In this document: in pieces, positions 8,361 through 17,408 of the stretch
Position numbering within the stretch: position 1 is the first letter of the stretch
How the letters are laid out: every line of letters starts with the position of its first letter
Program-made: the position numbers and the translations under genes
Notes under the pieces: generated by a model
What the model was told of the DNA's origin: nothing
The model's database searches: none
Seen by the model: the letters and a program-made list of their open reading frames with translations, nothing else
DNA from: JAWXBG01 sp044375415
GTDB taxonomy: Bacteria; Bacteroidota; Bacteroidia; Flavobacteriales_D; Sanyastnellaceae
DNA: 64,000 bases
NCBI GenBank assembly: GCA_044375415.1
Contig: JBILMS010000005.1
Span: 26,661 to 90,660 of the forward strand
Reading direction: 5' to 3'

Positions 8361-9728
8361 TTACCATTCTCGGTTCATGTCAAAACTCTCGAGGTAATCG
8401 GCTACTCTTCGCACGAAACTACCTCCCATCGCACCATCTACCACACGGTGGTCGTAGCTGTGAGAAAGGAACATCATGTGTCGTATAGCTATGGCATCTC
8501 CCGATGGAGTTTCAATAACAGCAGGCTTTTTGCGAATAGCACCCACTGCCATGATTGCCACCTGTGGTTGATTTATAATAGGAGTCCCCATTACATTTCC
8601 AAAGGTTCCAACATTAGTCAGAGTATAAGTACCACCCGAAATTTCGTCCGGCGTTAGCTTATTATTTCTAGCCCTATCTGCCAAGTCGTTCACTTTTTTT
8701 GCGAGACCAACCAAATTGAGTTGATCGGCATTTTTGATTACCGGAACTATAAGATTTCCACTAGGCAGCGCCGCAGCCATTCCGATATTGATGTCACGAC
8801 GCATGATAATTTTATCGCCATCAACAGAAATATTTACGCCGGGAAAATCTTTTATCGCTTTAACAATTGCTTCTATAAATAAAGGTGTAAATGTGATTTT
8901 GGTCTTTTCCTTTTGTTCAAACGCTTTTTTCACCTTTTCGCGCCACATCACAAGATTCGTAACATCGGCTTCTACGTATGAGGTTACGTGGGGAGACACA
9001 TGTTTACTCATGACCATGTGATCCGCAATTAACTTGCGCATACGATCCATTTCAACGATCTCGTCGTTCGGTCCAATATTCACTTTTGGTCGCTGAATAA
9101 CCGGCTGTTCTGACGTTACCGAAACTGCAGCAGGTTTTTCCTGAACCCCATTCGATGTATGTGCAACCGCCGGAGCTGATACCACCGGTGCGGATGAAAC
9201 TGCCGGAGCGCCGGCAACACGATTTTTAAGATAATCCAAAACATCACCTTTGGTGACTCTACCGGCGGAACCGGAACCTACAATTGCCTCCAATTCGGGA
9301 AGACTTACTCCTTCGGCCTTTGCAATATTCCGAACTAGTGGGCTAAAGAACTTACCCCCATCGCTTTCGCGAGGGATGTCTACCGAAAGGGGCGCTGAAG
9401 TTAAAGGGGCAGTAGCAGCAACCGGGGCCGGAGGCGCTATTGCTGCAGGAGCCGCTGAAATGGGAGCAGAAACCACAGCTGATGCGCTTCCAATTCCAAT
9501 GATGGCAATGGGTTTACCCACTTGAACGACATCTCCTTCTTTTACCAAACATTTGAGCAATATGCCATCTTCAGGAGCCGGAACCTCACTATCTACCTTG
9601 TCTGTAGCAATTTCTATGATTGGCTCGTCTGCTTTTATAGCGTCGCCTTCCTTTTTCACCCATTTGATAATGGTAGCTTCGGCGACACTCTCACCCATTT
9701 TGGGTAGCAAAAGTTCTATTTGGGACAT
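8361..9728 (-). CDS. 2-oxoacid dehydrogenase E2 (dihydrolipoamide acyltransferase)
   Basis: A 455-residue E2. A single lipoyl domain carries the lipoylated lysine in IATDKVDSEV (K44); an Ala/Pro-rich linker follows; the peripheral-subunit-binding domain is at ~131-167 (SPLVRNIAKAEGV...GRVTKGDVLDYL); the acyltransferase core has the catalytic HRVVDG (H427, D431) near the end. It transfers acyl groups from E1-bound thiamine diphosphate to CoA in a pyruvate or branched-chain complex. The lipoyl motif and length favour a branched-chain or mixed-specificity enzyme over a succinyl one, but this is weak. No E1 or E3 gene is nearby. It sits 83 bp upstream of the PorE-like gene on the same strand. Confidence 0.9.
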   Translation of the reverse strand: MSQIELLLPKMGESVAEATIIKWVKKEGDAIKADEPIIEIATDKVDSEVPAPEDGILLKCLVKEGDVVQVGKPIAIIGIGSASAVVSAPISAAPAAIAPPAPVAATAPLTSAPLSVDIPRESDGGKFFSPLVRNIAKAEGVSLPELEAIVGSGSAGRVTKGDVLDYLKNRVAGAPAVSSAPVVSAPAVAHTSNGVQEKPAAVSVTSEQPVIQRPKVNIGPNDEIVEMDRMRKLIADHMVMSKHVSPHVTSYVEADVTNLVMWREKVKKAFEQKEKTKITFTPLFIEAIVKAIKDFPGVNISVDGDKIIMRRDINIGMAAALPSGNLIVPVIKNADQLNLVGLAKKVNDLADRARNNKLTPDEISGGTYTLTNVGTFGNVMGTPIINQPQVAIMAVGAIRKKPAVIETPSGDAIAIRHMMFLSHSYDHRVVDGAMGGSFVRRVADYLESFDMNREW

Positions 9729-9892
9729 CTCTGTATTCTCTGCTAATATTGAGGTGCAAACCTACGTGAAATTTGGTGTTTTCCGCCTATGTCGGGCATT
9801 CTAAAAACAGAGAGTTTCATACCAATTATTCACATGGTAGAAATCGCAGAAATCGAACGCAAAAACGAGGTTAACTAACAGGTTATCAACGC

Positions 9893-11839
9893 CTAAGATC
9901 CCAAATGCGACTTGCACTTCCAAACAATATACAAATCATTCATCCATCTATAGTCGCGGGCATAGAGTACATTAAGCTTCTGAATGTGCTCTTTGGTGAG
10001 GGAATCCGTCGGCACATAGGATGATGTATTTAATACCCCTTTCTTTAGTGGCGGTAAGTCATGTTGTTTCACAAATTCTCTATTAAACCCGACCCACGTT
10101 TTTTTTCCAAAAACTACTTTCGCAATATTCTTTAAAAAACCTAATGGCCGCTTTACCCACAGAAAGGAAGTAGGCCAGAGCAACAGGAAAACCAACGATA
10201 ACAGCACATCCGTTAGCCTTTTGAGTCGTCTATTTTTTAGAAGTGAAACAGAATTTACATCCAGTATAAAGGTATCATTACTTGTTTCGATGCTGTTGGA
10301 ACCAATGATGTAAAGAGCTTCGGGAGGCGCGATTTTGAACTCTACATCTCGCTCTCCGGTGCCGCTCATAGATGAAATAATATCGGCTGAACTTACATCT
10401 TTGGCACAAAATATCACGCTGTCGATGGCATGAACCCTGATAATTTCCTGGAGTTGTTCGCGCGTGCCGACACACTCATTTCTCATTTCAGATCCCTCGG
10501 CCACATTTGCAACAAAACCCATTTGGTAATTCGTCTGACGTAAAATTCCAAGTACACGTTTTATCTCTTCATCGCTGCCTACTATCGCAAAACGCTTTCC
10601 TGTAGCAGATTTTATTCCTGTTGTACCTGTTGTGAATAGGGTAAAGATAATGCGGTTGAAAAGAAATACTCCTATAGCGGAAGCCGCACCCAAAAGCAAA
10701 ATAGCCCTCGAAAAACGCAGCGACTCGGGTAAAAAAGAATATGCGATGGCCAAAGTTGCCGATCCAACTAATAAGGGACGGATTACTTTTAATGGTCGGA
10801 AAGGTTTGTCGTAGCCACCGCCTAACCACACACTTGCACACCACAACAAGGCATACGAAATGAATGCCATTTGAATCAAACTTGGATCGTAGATTTTATG
10901 TTGGCTTTCGGCGTAAAAATATTTTATCAAATAAAGAGCACCCAGCGATGCTGCAAAATCGAAGGCCGGTAGAATTATAGATCGCACAAAACGGCTTACA
11001 ATCGCCGCTCCCGCACGAAGCCAAATGGCAACATTGATTAAAAAAGAAAATAAACGGGCGTTTTTCTCAGAAAAATGTTTCTTCGCAAAAATCACCATTG
11101 CATTATAAAATACAAAGACGTAGTTGAGACTGCCCTTTTTAGTGCTTTCCCCTTTGTAGTGAATGATGCGGGTCTCAGGGAAGTAGTAATTCTTCCAACC
11201 ACCTTGAACTATTCTCCATGACAGATCAATGTCTTCTCCATACATGAAAAAAGCCTCATCCAAGAGTCCCACTTTATCGAGAGCTACTTTTCTCATGAGC
11301 ATAAAAGCCCCGGAAAGAATTTCAATTTCGTGAATTTCGTTTTGGTCGAGATAACCTAAGTGATAGCGGTTAAAACGTTTTGACTTTCGAAAAATCCTGG
11401 ATAGACCGAATATCTTGTAAAAAGATGTTTCCGGAGTCGGTAAACCCCTCTTACTCTCCGGCAAGAAATGCCCCTTTCCATCCACCATTTTAACCCCAAG
11501 TCCACCCGCATCGGGATGCTGATCCATAAAAGCGAGCACTTTGGTGAAAGTATCTTCTTCTACTACCGTATCCGGATTTAAGAGCAAAATGTACTCCCCT
11601 TCTGCCAACCGCATAGCTTGGTTATTGGCCCTCGAAAAACCCTTGTTGTCTGAATTGGCAATGAGTTTGGCCCAAGGAAACTTTTCGCGAACCATTTCTA
11701 CAGAACCATCTACCGAATTATTATCAACCACAAACACTTCGGCTTCAACATTCCGAATGCCTGCCCATACAGATAGCAAGCACTGTTCGAGGAAGTACTT
11801 GACATTGTAATTGACTATGATTATAGACAGCTTTTTCAC
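9893..11839 (-). CDS. GT2 glycosyltransferase fused to a glycosylphosphotransferase-like membrane domain
   Basis: A 648-residue protein starting at GTG. Residues 1-~285 are a rhamnosyltransferase-like GT2 domain (IIIVNYNVKYFL, VVDNNSVDGS, LLLNPDTVV, MYGEDIDLSWR). After this come several hydrophobic segments, a nucleotide/CoA-binding-like Rossmann region (RFAIVGSDEEIKRVL) and a C-terminal part recalling the polyprenyl-phosphate sugar transferases: RRLKRLTDVLLSLVFLLL for their membrane anchor and YARDYRWMNDLYIVWK for their last helix. The catalytic block of such transferases between those points is not recognisable. A bifunctional initiating/extending enzyme has degenerated, or the C-terminal part has been kept as a membrane scaffold. 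Role in surface polysaccharide or O-antigen synthesis is inferred. Confidence 0.75.
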   Translation of the reverse strand: MKKLSIIIVNYNVKYFLEQCLLSVWAGIRNVEAEVFVVDNNSVDGSVEMVREKFPWAKLIANSDNKGFSRANNQAMRLAEGEYILLLNPDTVVEEDTFTKVLAFMDQHPDAGGLGVKMVDGKGHFLPESKRGLPTPETSFYKIFGLSRIFRKSKRFNRYHLGYLDQNEIHEIEILSGAFMLMRKVALDKVGLLDEAFFMYGEDIDLSWRIVQGGWKNYYFPETRIIHYKGESTKKGSLNYVFVFYNAMVIFAKKHFSEKNARLFSFLINVAIWLRAGAAIVSRFVRSIILPAFDFAASLGALYLIKYFYAESQHKIYDPSLIQMAFISYALLWCASVWLGGGYDKPFRPLKVIRPLLVGSATLAIAYSFLPESLRFSRAILLLGAASAIGVFLFNRIIFTLFTTGTTGIKSATGKRFAIVGSDEEIKRVLGILRQTNYQMGFVANVAEGSEMRNECVGTREQLQEIIRVHAIDSVIFCAKDVSSADIISSMSGTGERDVEFKIAPPEALYIIGSNSIETSNDTFILDVNSVSLLKNRRLKRLTDVLLSLVFLLLWPTSFLWVKRPLGFLKNIAKVVFGKKTWVGFNREFVKQHDLPPLKKGVLNTSSYVPTDSLTKEHIQKLNVLYARDYRWMNDLYIVWKCKSHLGS

Positions 11840-11881
11840 GCTCTGGTATGCAAAGATGTGAAGGAATGCACCCGAAACCGA

Positions 11882-12499
11882 CTACCTCTTCAACGAAACT
11901 TCGTAGGGGGTTCGCAAAATTATACTTCTGCCGAGGGTCACTTCGTCGGTATATTCCAACTCTCCACCAACGGCAACACCTCGAGAAATTGTACTAACCT
12001 TTATCTCAAAAGGCTGAAGTTTCTTGAATAAATAGAAAGAAGTTGTTTCGCCTTCCATGGTCGCATTGATTGCGAGAATGACCTCCTTCACATTCCCTGA
12101 CCTCATTCTTTCGACCAACTCTTCGATGTGCAAATCGGAAGGACCGATGCCATCCATTGGAGAAATAATACCACCGAGAACATGGTATTTCCCTTGGTAT
12201 TGCCCCGTGCTTTCAATGGCCATCACATCGCGAATATCACTGACTACGCATAAAAGGCTGTCGTCGCGAAAAGCGGAAGAGCAGATGGAACATTGCTCCT
12301 CGTCGGACAAGTTGAAGCAGGTGCGACAAAAATGCACATGCGATCTCATTTCGGAAATGGAAGTCGTAAACTTGTTTACCAATTCGGGTTTTCTCTTCAT
12401 GAGGTCGAGAACCAAACGCAGAGCTGTTTTCCGACCAATGCCCGGTAAACTGGCCATTTGTTCTACTGCCTCTTCTATATACTTCGATGGAATGTTCAC
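11882..12499 (-). CDS. recR: Recombination mediator RecR
   Basis: A 205-residue protein matching RecR over its full length (usual size ~200): helix-hairpin-helix LPGIGRKTALRLVL, the four-cysteine zinc finger C58/C61/C70/C73, and a Toprim domain (LLCVVSDIRDVMAIESTGQYQG ... EVILAINATMEGE), with the C-terminal Walker-like GVAVGGELEYTDEVTL. Acts with RecF/RecO in loading RecA on gapped DNA. It starts at GTG, which overlaps the stop of the RidA-family gene (GTGA), so the two are coupled. Confidence 0.95.
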   Translation of the reverse strand: MNIPSKYIEEAVEQMASLPGIGRKTALRLVLDLMKRKPELVNKFTTSISEMRSHVHFCRTCFNLSDEEQCSICSSAFRDDSLLCVVSDIRDVMAIESTGQYQGKYHVLGGIISPMDGIGPSDLHIEELVERMRSGNVKEVILAINATMEGETTSFYLFKKLQPFEIKVSTISRGVAVGGELEYTDEVTLGRSIILRTPYEVSLKR

Positions 12500-12906
12500 G
12501 ATGCGAAGTTAGGCATGGATGAAACAGCTTCGGCTTCTACCTCAATAATCATATCGGGATCAATAAGTGCGGAAATGCCCACCATTGTAGCCACCGGTTT
12601 AATTTTACCAAAAAATTCGCCGTGAACTTTACCGATCACTTCCCACTTGGAAATATCGGTTGTGTATATTCTTGTTCGAACGACTTCTTCTAGCGATGAT
12701 CCCGCTGATTCCAAAGCCTTCGAAATTTTGTCGAGAATACAGCGCATTTGAACTTCTGCATCCCCTCTGCCCACTACCACTCCATCCACTACGGATGTGG
12801 TTCCGGCAACTTCTATCCGCGATCCGATTTTAACAACCCTGGAATAACCGATGGTATCTTCCCAAGGTGCACCGCTTCCAAAATTCTGTCTTTTCATGTT
12901 GTCCAT
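12496..12906 (-). CDS. RidA-family protein (enamine/imine deaminase fold)
   Basis: A 136-residue YjgF/YER057c/UK114-family protein: GYSRVVKIGSRIEVAGTTS, then the conserved arginine loop VRTRIYTTDISKWE, and the C-terminal ATMVGISALIDPDMIIEVEAEA. Classical RidA removes reactive enamine intermediates from amino-acid metabolism; this sequence belongs to the longer subgroup with VVGRGDAEVQMR, whose substrate is less clear. ATG 12906 is preferred; ATG 12897 is a near alternative and upstream codons would run into the divergent symporter promoter. Its stop overlaps the recR start by 4 bp. Confidence 0.85.
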   Translation of the reverse strand: MDNMKRQNFGSGAPWEDTIGYSRVVKIGSRIEVAGTTSVVDGVVVGRGDAEVQMRCILDKISKALESAGSSLEEVVRTRIYTTDISKWEVIGKVHGEFFGKIKPVATMVGISALIDPDMIIEVEAEAVSSMPNFAS

Positions 12907-12979
12907 GTTGAGAACGTTTTTCTGTTGACCGAATAGTTTTGTTGTATTCGTTCTTTTTTTGTCAAAACTACATTGCCCC

Positions 12980-14470
12980 ATGAGTTCTACTACTATGCTG
13001 ATCATTTTGATCAGTTATTTTTTACTACTTCTTCTCATTTCCTGGTACACTTCGAGAGGTGCAGGTGAGGCCGATTACTTTTTGGGTAATAAAAAATCTC
13101 CATGGTATGCCGTTGCTTTTGGAATGATTGGAGACTCCCTTTCCGGAGTAACGTTTATATCCGTTCCGGGAGCTGTGGGTGGACAGCAATTCAGTTATCT
13201 GCAGTTGGTGTTTGGTTATTTCTTTGGATACATCGTCATTACACAAATACTCTTGCCCCTTTATTACAAGCTCAATTTAACAAGTATCTACTCTTATCTC
13301 CAACAGCGATTTGGCGATTACAGCGAAAAAACAGGTTCATTTTTCTTTTTGTTATCTCGAACTTTAGGAGCAGCAGGACGATTATATTTAGCAGCTTCGG
13401 TTATTCAAATTTTCATATTCGATGATCTGAAAGTGCCCTTTGAAATATCCGTAGCAGTTATTATCGTTTTGATCTTATTGTACACTTTGCGCGGTGGAAT
13501 TAAAACGCTTGTATGGACCGATGTATTTCAGTCCTCGATGTTGTTGCTAGGTGTTGTTCTATCAATCATGGCCATATCGCAAGCGCTCAATATTAATTTT
13601 TCGGAGATGGTGAGTAAGGTCTATAACAGTGCTTACACCGAAACTTTTTTCTGGGATTGGAAGGAGAAATCTTTTTTCCCCAAGCAATTTATTGGCGGGA
13701 TGTTTATTGCGATTGCTATGACAGGCTTGGACCAAAACATGATGCAAAAAAATCTGAGTTGTCCGAATTTAAAAGATGCTCAAAAAAATATTCGCTGGTT
13801 CAGTGCCGTGTTAATTTTTGTAAATATCTTCTTTCTCGCACTCGGTGCTTTACTTTATATCTACTGTGCCGAAAAAGGAGTTTCGATTCCGGCATTGGCA
13901 AATGGAAAACCAAACACAGATCATCTTTTCCCAATGCTTGCCTTAGAACATCTTGGGCTATTTGCAGCAGTTGTTTTTATGATTGGATTAACGGCAGCCA
14001 CCTTCTCTTCAGCAGATTCTGTTCTTACTACACTCACCACTTCCGTTTATGTGGATGTGCTTCATGCAGATAAAAAAACAGAATTGAACGAGAAAAAACG
14101 TAAACGTCTGCGTCATGTCATCCACATCGGATTTGCCGTGATACTTTTGATCGTTATTCTTGCTTTCAAGGCAATGAATAACGATGCTATCATAAATACT
14201 ATTTTGGCAATCGCAGGATACACGTATGGTCCACTTCTCGGATTATTTTCATTCGGGCTTTTCACCAAAAAAATCGTAAACGACAAACTTGTTCCAATTG
14301 TATGTGTGATAGCTCCGGTACTTTGCTACATACTAAGCATGAATAGCGAAAAGTGGTTGGGCGGATATAAGTTTGGATTCGAGTTATTATTGTTGAATGG
14401 GGTGCTAACCTATGTGGGATTGCAGTTTATTAGTCGGCAGTCGACAGTCGGCAGTTGGACTCATCGTTGA
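12980..14470 (+). CDS. Sodium:solute symporter (SSS/SLC5 family)
   Basis: A 496-residue inner-membrane protein with about 13 hydrophobic segments. The family signs are GDSLSGVTFISVPG in helix 1-2, LRGGIKTLVWTD mid-protein and GLTAATFSSADS in the conserved sodium-site helix. Transports an unknown solute (sugar, carboxylate or amino acid) with sodium. ATG 12980 precedes the first membrane helix directly. Transcribed divergently from the RidA-family gene with only 73 bp between. The last dozen codons run through a 7-bp tandem repeat (14433-14453), so the C-terminus (QSTVGSWTHR) may be a recent alteration. Confidence 0.88.
   Translation: MSSTTMLIILISYFLLLLLISWYTSRGAGEADYFLGNKKSPWYAVAFGMIGDSLSGVTFISVPGAVGGQQFSYLQLVFGYFFGYIVITQILLPLYYKLNLTSIYSYLQQRFGDYSEKTGSFFFLLSRTLGAAGRLYLAASVIQIFIFDDLKVPFEISVAVIIVLILLYTLRGGIKTLVWTDVFQSSMLLLGVVLSIMAISQALNINFSEMVSKVYNSAYTETFFWDWKEKSFFPKQFIGGMFIAIAMTGLDQNMMQKNLSCPNLKDAQKNIRWFSAVLIFVNIFFLALGALLYIYCAEKGVSIPALANGKPNTDHLFPMLALEHLGLFAAVVFMIGLTAATFSSADSVLTTLTTSVYVDVLHADKKTELNEKKRKRLRHVIHIGFAVILLIVILAFKAMNNDAIINTILAIAGYTYGPLLGLFSFGLFTKKIVNDKLVPIVCVIAPVLCYILSMNSEKWLGGYKFGFELLLLNGVLTYVGLQFISRQSTVGSWTHR
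14433..14453. repeat. Three copies of a 7-bp tandem repeat at the symporter 3' end
   Basis: GTCGGCA / GTCGACA / GTCGGCA run head to tail inside the last codons of the symporter gene. The period of 7 is not a multiple of three, so the repeat is read in all three frames. Tandem heptamers of this kind are more usual in intergenic DNA. Confidence 0.6.
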
Positions 14471-14579
14471 TTGAAACGTAATCAGACCCCCTTTCCCTTT
14501 CCAAATTGTGCATTATTGAAAACGAAATAACAATCGAACTTATCTGAAAAATGCTACGTGTTATTATTCTACGTATAGG

Positions 14580-14658
14580 TCCTTCGCTATTGCTCTGCGA
14601 GCACTAGCGAAGGATGACGGGCATGAGGGGAGGGAGAATAAGGGCCGCTGCGCGGCCC
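14580..14658. repeat. Pair of strong intergenic hairpins
   Basis: In the 226-bp gap between the symporter and the VIT gene, TCCTTCGCTA (14580-14589) pairs with TAGCGAAGGA (14605-14614), with TGCTC/GAGCA nested inside, giving a 15-bp stem with one mismatch and a 3-base loop. A second hairpin, GGGCCGC TGC GCGGCCC, is at 14642-14658. Neither is followed by a T-run, so this looks more like a REP-type element than a simple terminator. Confidence 0.5.
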
Positions 14659-14696
14659 ATAATGATTGTTTGCGATTACTCCCTCTGTACATTGGG

Positions 14697-15398
14697 TTAA
14701 ACATTCACACCAAAGAGATATCCAACAAGTCCGGAAAGGGCCATAGCAATCGTTCCCCAAATAGTAATTCTCAGAATTGCTTTTACAATTCCGGAACCTC
14801 CGGTTTTTGCAGCCGTAGCTCCGAGAATTATTAGAAATACAGTTGTGAAACCGTAGAGCCAATATTCCATGCCTTTGACCGGTGCCAAGAGTATTACTAA
14901 AAGAGGTAATAATCCTCCTACTGTGAAAGCTGCTCCAGAGGCCAATGCAGCTTGTATGGGGTTGGCTTGACTAATCTCATTAATACCTAACTCATCTCTA
15001 ATGTGAGCGCCTAAGGCATCCTTTGCAGTCAATTCTATTGCCACTTGCATGGCTGTTTCTTTTTTTAGACCGCGCTTCTCATAGATCTGAGCTAAAATAG
15101 TTAGTTCTTCTTCCGGCATTTCTTCCAGCTCCTTGGTCTCTCTTTCTATGTCCGCTTTTTCTATATCCGTTTGTGAACTTACTGAAACGTATTCGCCGGC
15201 CGACATGGACAATGCTCCGGCAACGAGTCCGGCGACGGTAGCCAATACAATAGGCTCTCTCGTTGAACCTGCAGCCGCCACCCCGATAGCCAGACTTGAA
15301 ATTGAAATAATCCCATCATTGGCGCCCAAAACAGCGGCTCTCAACCAATTACTTCTGTGGATATAATGACTGTCTAAGTAGTTGTCGATGGTTACCAT
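14697..15398 (-). CDS. VIT/CCC1-family iron-manganese transporter
   Basis: A 233-residue membrane protein. The start MVTIDNYLDSHYIHRSNWLRA at 15398 fits the family; the longer frame adds 21 residues without sense. Key signs: LGANDGIISISSLAIGV in helix 1, the helix-2 motif ALSMSAGEYVSVSSQTD, an acidic cytosolic loop with several Glu (KELEEMPEEEL) expected to bind metal, and three C-terminal helices. VIT1/CCC1 proteins move Fe2+ or Mn2+ out of the cytosol; a metal efflux/detoxification role is likely. Stands 28 bp downstream of the GNAT gene on the same strand. Confidence 0.88.
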   Translation of the reverse strand: MVTIDNYLDSHYIHRSNWLRAAVLGANDGIISISSLAIGVAAAGSTREPIVLATVAGLVAGALSMSAGEYVSVSSQTDIEKADIERETKELEEMPEEELTILAQIYEKRGLKKETAMQVAIELTAKDALGAHIRDELGINEISQANPIQAALASGAAFTVGGLLPLLVILLAPVKGMEYWLYGFTTVFLIILGATAAKTGGSGIVKAILRITIWGTIAMALSGLVGYLFGVNV

Positions 15399-15426
15399 TG
15401 CGTTGTTGTTTTGTGTTATTATTAAC

Positions 15427-15999
15427 CTAATCACTCTCCCTAAGTTTCTTCCAATCCCCATCAGTAAGCGAGTACATTTCCGAATCCGTATTTACTCCAT
15501 CTACTCGGTAGTGCTTACGAGCTGTGCCTTCCCATTTAAAACCAAATCGTTTTAGAAGTTTTACAGACGGAATATTTTCAATATCCACGAAAGCTTCAAT
15601 ACGTTCGAGTTTAAGTTCATCGATTCCATAATTCAAAGTAGGTAGCAAGGCTTCACTCATGTAACCTTGTCCTCTATATTCTCCATAGTGCAAGTTGTAT
15701 CCAAGTTCGGCACGCTGATGTCGAGTATACAAAGTGTGATAACCACATGTACCCAATGTCGTTTTTGTTTCCTTCGAAATTAGATGGAACATAAATATCG
15801 ACTTTCCAAACATACTTGATCCATATTCAAATAATTCCCTTTCGCGTGTCATTTCTTCTACTGTTCGATAACCGAAAAAAGAAAGCAATTCATCTTCATT
15901 GAGAAGGCCAAAAGCTTCATTGAAGGTCGATGGTTCAAGGGGTCGCAAAAAAAGCCTGTCGGTCTCGAGAGTGAAGGTATGAGAGGGTAAGAGTTTCAT
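15427..15999 (-). CDS. GNAT N-acetyltransferase, RimJ/RimL type
   Basis: A 190-residue acetyltransferase: N-terminal TDRLFLRPLEPSTFNEAF, the acetyl-CoA loop region YNLHYGEYRGQGYMSEAL and the helix GIDELKLERIEAFVDIENIPSVKLLKRFGF are classical for the RimJ/RimL group. The acceptor could be a ribosomal protein N-terminus, another protein or a small amine; not decidable here. It probably shares a transcript with the VIT gene. Confidence 0.85.
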   Translation of the reverse strand: MKLLPSHTFTLETDRLFLRPLEPSTFNEAFGLLNEDELLSFFGYRTVEEMTRERELFEYGSSMFGKSIFMFHLISKETKTTLGTCGYHTLYTRHQRAELGYNLHYGEYRGQGYMSEALLPTLNYGIDELKLERIEAFVDIENIPSVKLLKRFGFKWEGTARKHYRVDGVNTDSEMYSLTDGDWKKLRESD

Positions 16000-16050
16000 T
16001 CTGACAAAAATACCGCTTGAATCGCTTGATGGAACCTCAAAATATGCAAA

Positions 16051-16096
16051 TACGTAGTTTACCGTAGAAGGGCCGCAAACCAGCTACCGTCTTTTG
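16051..16096 (+). promoter_or_regulatory. Candidate operator and promoter of the first beta-helix operon
   Basis: The 16-bp TACGTAGTTTACCGTA (16051-16066) has ends TACG and CGTA separated by 8 bases. A TTTG (16093-16096) resembling the end of the Bacteroidota -7 element (TAnnTTTG, upstream part poor) begins 27 bp after it. The same arrangement with the same spacing occurs before the second operon (26601-26646). The first gene starts at 16135. Confidence 0.4.
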
Positions 16097-16134
16097 TACC
16101 GCAAAATTCAACTTATAACCTCAAACAGCTTTTC

Positions 16135-17373
16135 ATGAAAAAGACAGTATTTCTTCTTGCTCTGTTGGCTTCCTTTACCGGAAGGGCGGCAGATCTTATT
16201 GTAGCCGATGGCGGTGCCGGTGGTGCATATTCAACCATTGGAGCGGCCGTTACAGCGGCTGCCAGCGGCGACCGAATCATTATTACACCAAAACCCGGCG
16301 GAGCTACTTACAATGAAAACATTACGATAACAAACAAGTCCTTGCAATTTCTTTCAGCCACCGAAGGAACTTATTGGAAACTAAACGGTAGTATGACCCT
16401 CAATCCAAGTGTTGCCGGTCTAAGCTTCACTATTTCGGGAGCACATATTACAAGTGGTAATATCAGTTCAGGAGTAAATGCTCCGGCCGGAACTCGTTGC
16501 ACGGTGAATATTCTAGGTAGTAAACTCACCAGTGGATATATCGACTTTGCAGTAAACAATTTCGATATGACAGTTGCTGCTGACAGCATTATGAATGGTT
16601 ACGTTTATCTACGCTTCGGGAACATTTTCGGTAACTACATCAATGTGGGTTCCTTATGGGCTCATGCAATATCATACGGCAACGACCCTGTTGCTACCAA
16701 TGATGTTTTGAATGTGGTTGGAAATAAAATCCTGGCCAGTACTTATGGTGTTCAAGCAACTTATGGCATCTACATTGGTAGTACCAATCATGTTTTCAAT
16801 ATTGCCAATAATTATTTTGATGGTGGAGGACAGAATCAAAATTTGATTTACATAGCTTCAACAAAATCAACCACCACAGCAAGTAATTACATTATCAATA
16901 ACACATTTGAACATTCAAACACCAACTCTTGGTGCATCTATCTGACCTCACACAATTCATATGTATATGTGTTGAACAACGTAATTGAAAACAATGGAAC
17001 CGGTATTTATGGTATCGGAGCTAATACACCTACTATTTCAGATGTATTTGGTTACAATTATGTAGAAGCTACTAATACTCCTTTTGGAAGTATATATAAC
17101 GATGGAACAAACGTTGGCTCATCTCCTATGACTATCAACACATCCACAGGAGCCCTTCTAACAGGAGCCGGTATAAACGGTGGTAGTCCTGACCTTCAAT
17201 ACAGCGACATAGATCTTAGTCGCAATGATGCAGGATGTTTTGGAGGTTCCCTTACACGTGCAAACTATATCGGAATGACCGCAACTAGCACACAGGTTAT
17301 TTTCTTCGATGCTCCAACGCGCATTCTCAACGGACAAACTATAAACATATCAGCTAAAGGTTTCGACCGATAA
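16135..17373 (+). CDS. Secreted right-handed beta-helix protein (paralogue 1)
   Basis: A 412-residue exported protein: signal peptide MKKTVFLLALLASFTGRA, then LIVADGGAGGAYSTIGAAV, typical of the N-terminal cap of pectin-lyase-like parallel beta-helices, followed by repeated short Asn-rich turns (NNYFDGGG, INNTFEHSN, LNNVIENNG). No polysaccharide-lyase catalytic residues stand out. It ends in RILNGQTINISAKGFDR, a tail shared with the paralogues at 17409 and 26722. First gene of an operon: the next paralogue begins 35 bp downstream and a giant protein after that. No T9SS domain. Likely a surface or matrix component; function unknown. Confidence 0.7.
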   Translation: MKKTVFLLALLASFTGRAADLIVADGGAGGAYSTIGAAVTAAASGDRIIITPKPGGATYNENITITNKSLQFLSATEGTYWKLNGSMTLNPSVAGLSFTISGAHITSGNISSGVNAPAGTRCTVNILGSKLTSGYIDFAVNNFDMTVAADSIMNGYVYLRFGNIFGNYINVGSLWAHAISYGNDPVATNDVLNVVGNKILASTYGVQATYGIYIGSTNHVFNIANNYFDGGGQNQNLIYIASTKSTTTASNYIINNTFEHSNTNSWCIYLTSHNSYVYVLNNVIENNGTGIYGIGANTPTISDVFGYNYVEATNTPFGSIYNDGTNVGSSPMTINTSTGALLTGAGINGGSPDLQYSDIDLSRNDAGCFGGSLTRANYIGMTATSTQVIFFDAPTRILNGQTINISAKGFDR

Positions 17374-17408
17374 GCACAGACTTAACTCATTTAAACAAAA
17401 AAGAAATC

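Noticed and set aside
12057..12512. 151-residue plus-strand open frame
   Set aside because: Antisense shadow of recR, which is certain.
14642..14658. GC-rich hairpin as symporter terminator
   Set aside because: No T-run follows on either useful side, so it is listed only as a hairpin element.
14587..14862. 91-residue minus-strand open frame
   Set aside because: Overlaps the VIT gene in another frame and the intergenic hairpins; Cys/Asn/Arg-rich nonsense composition.
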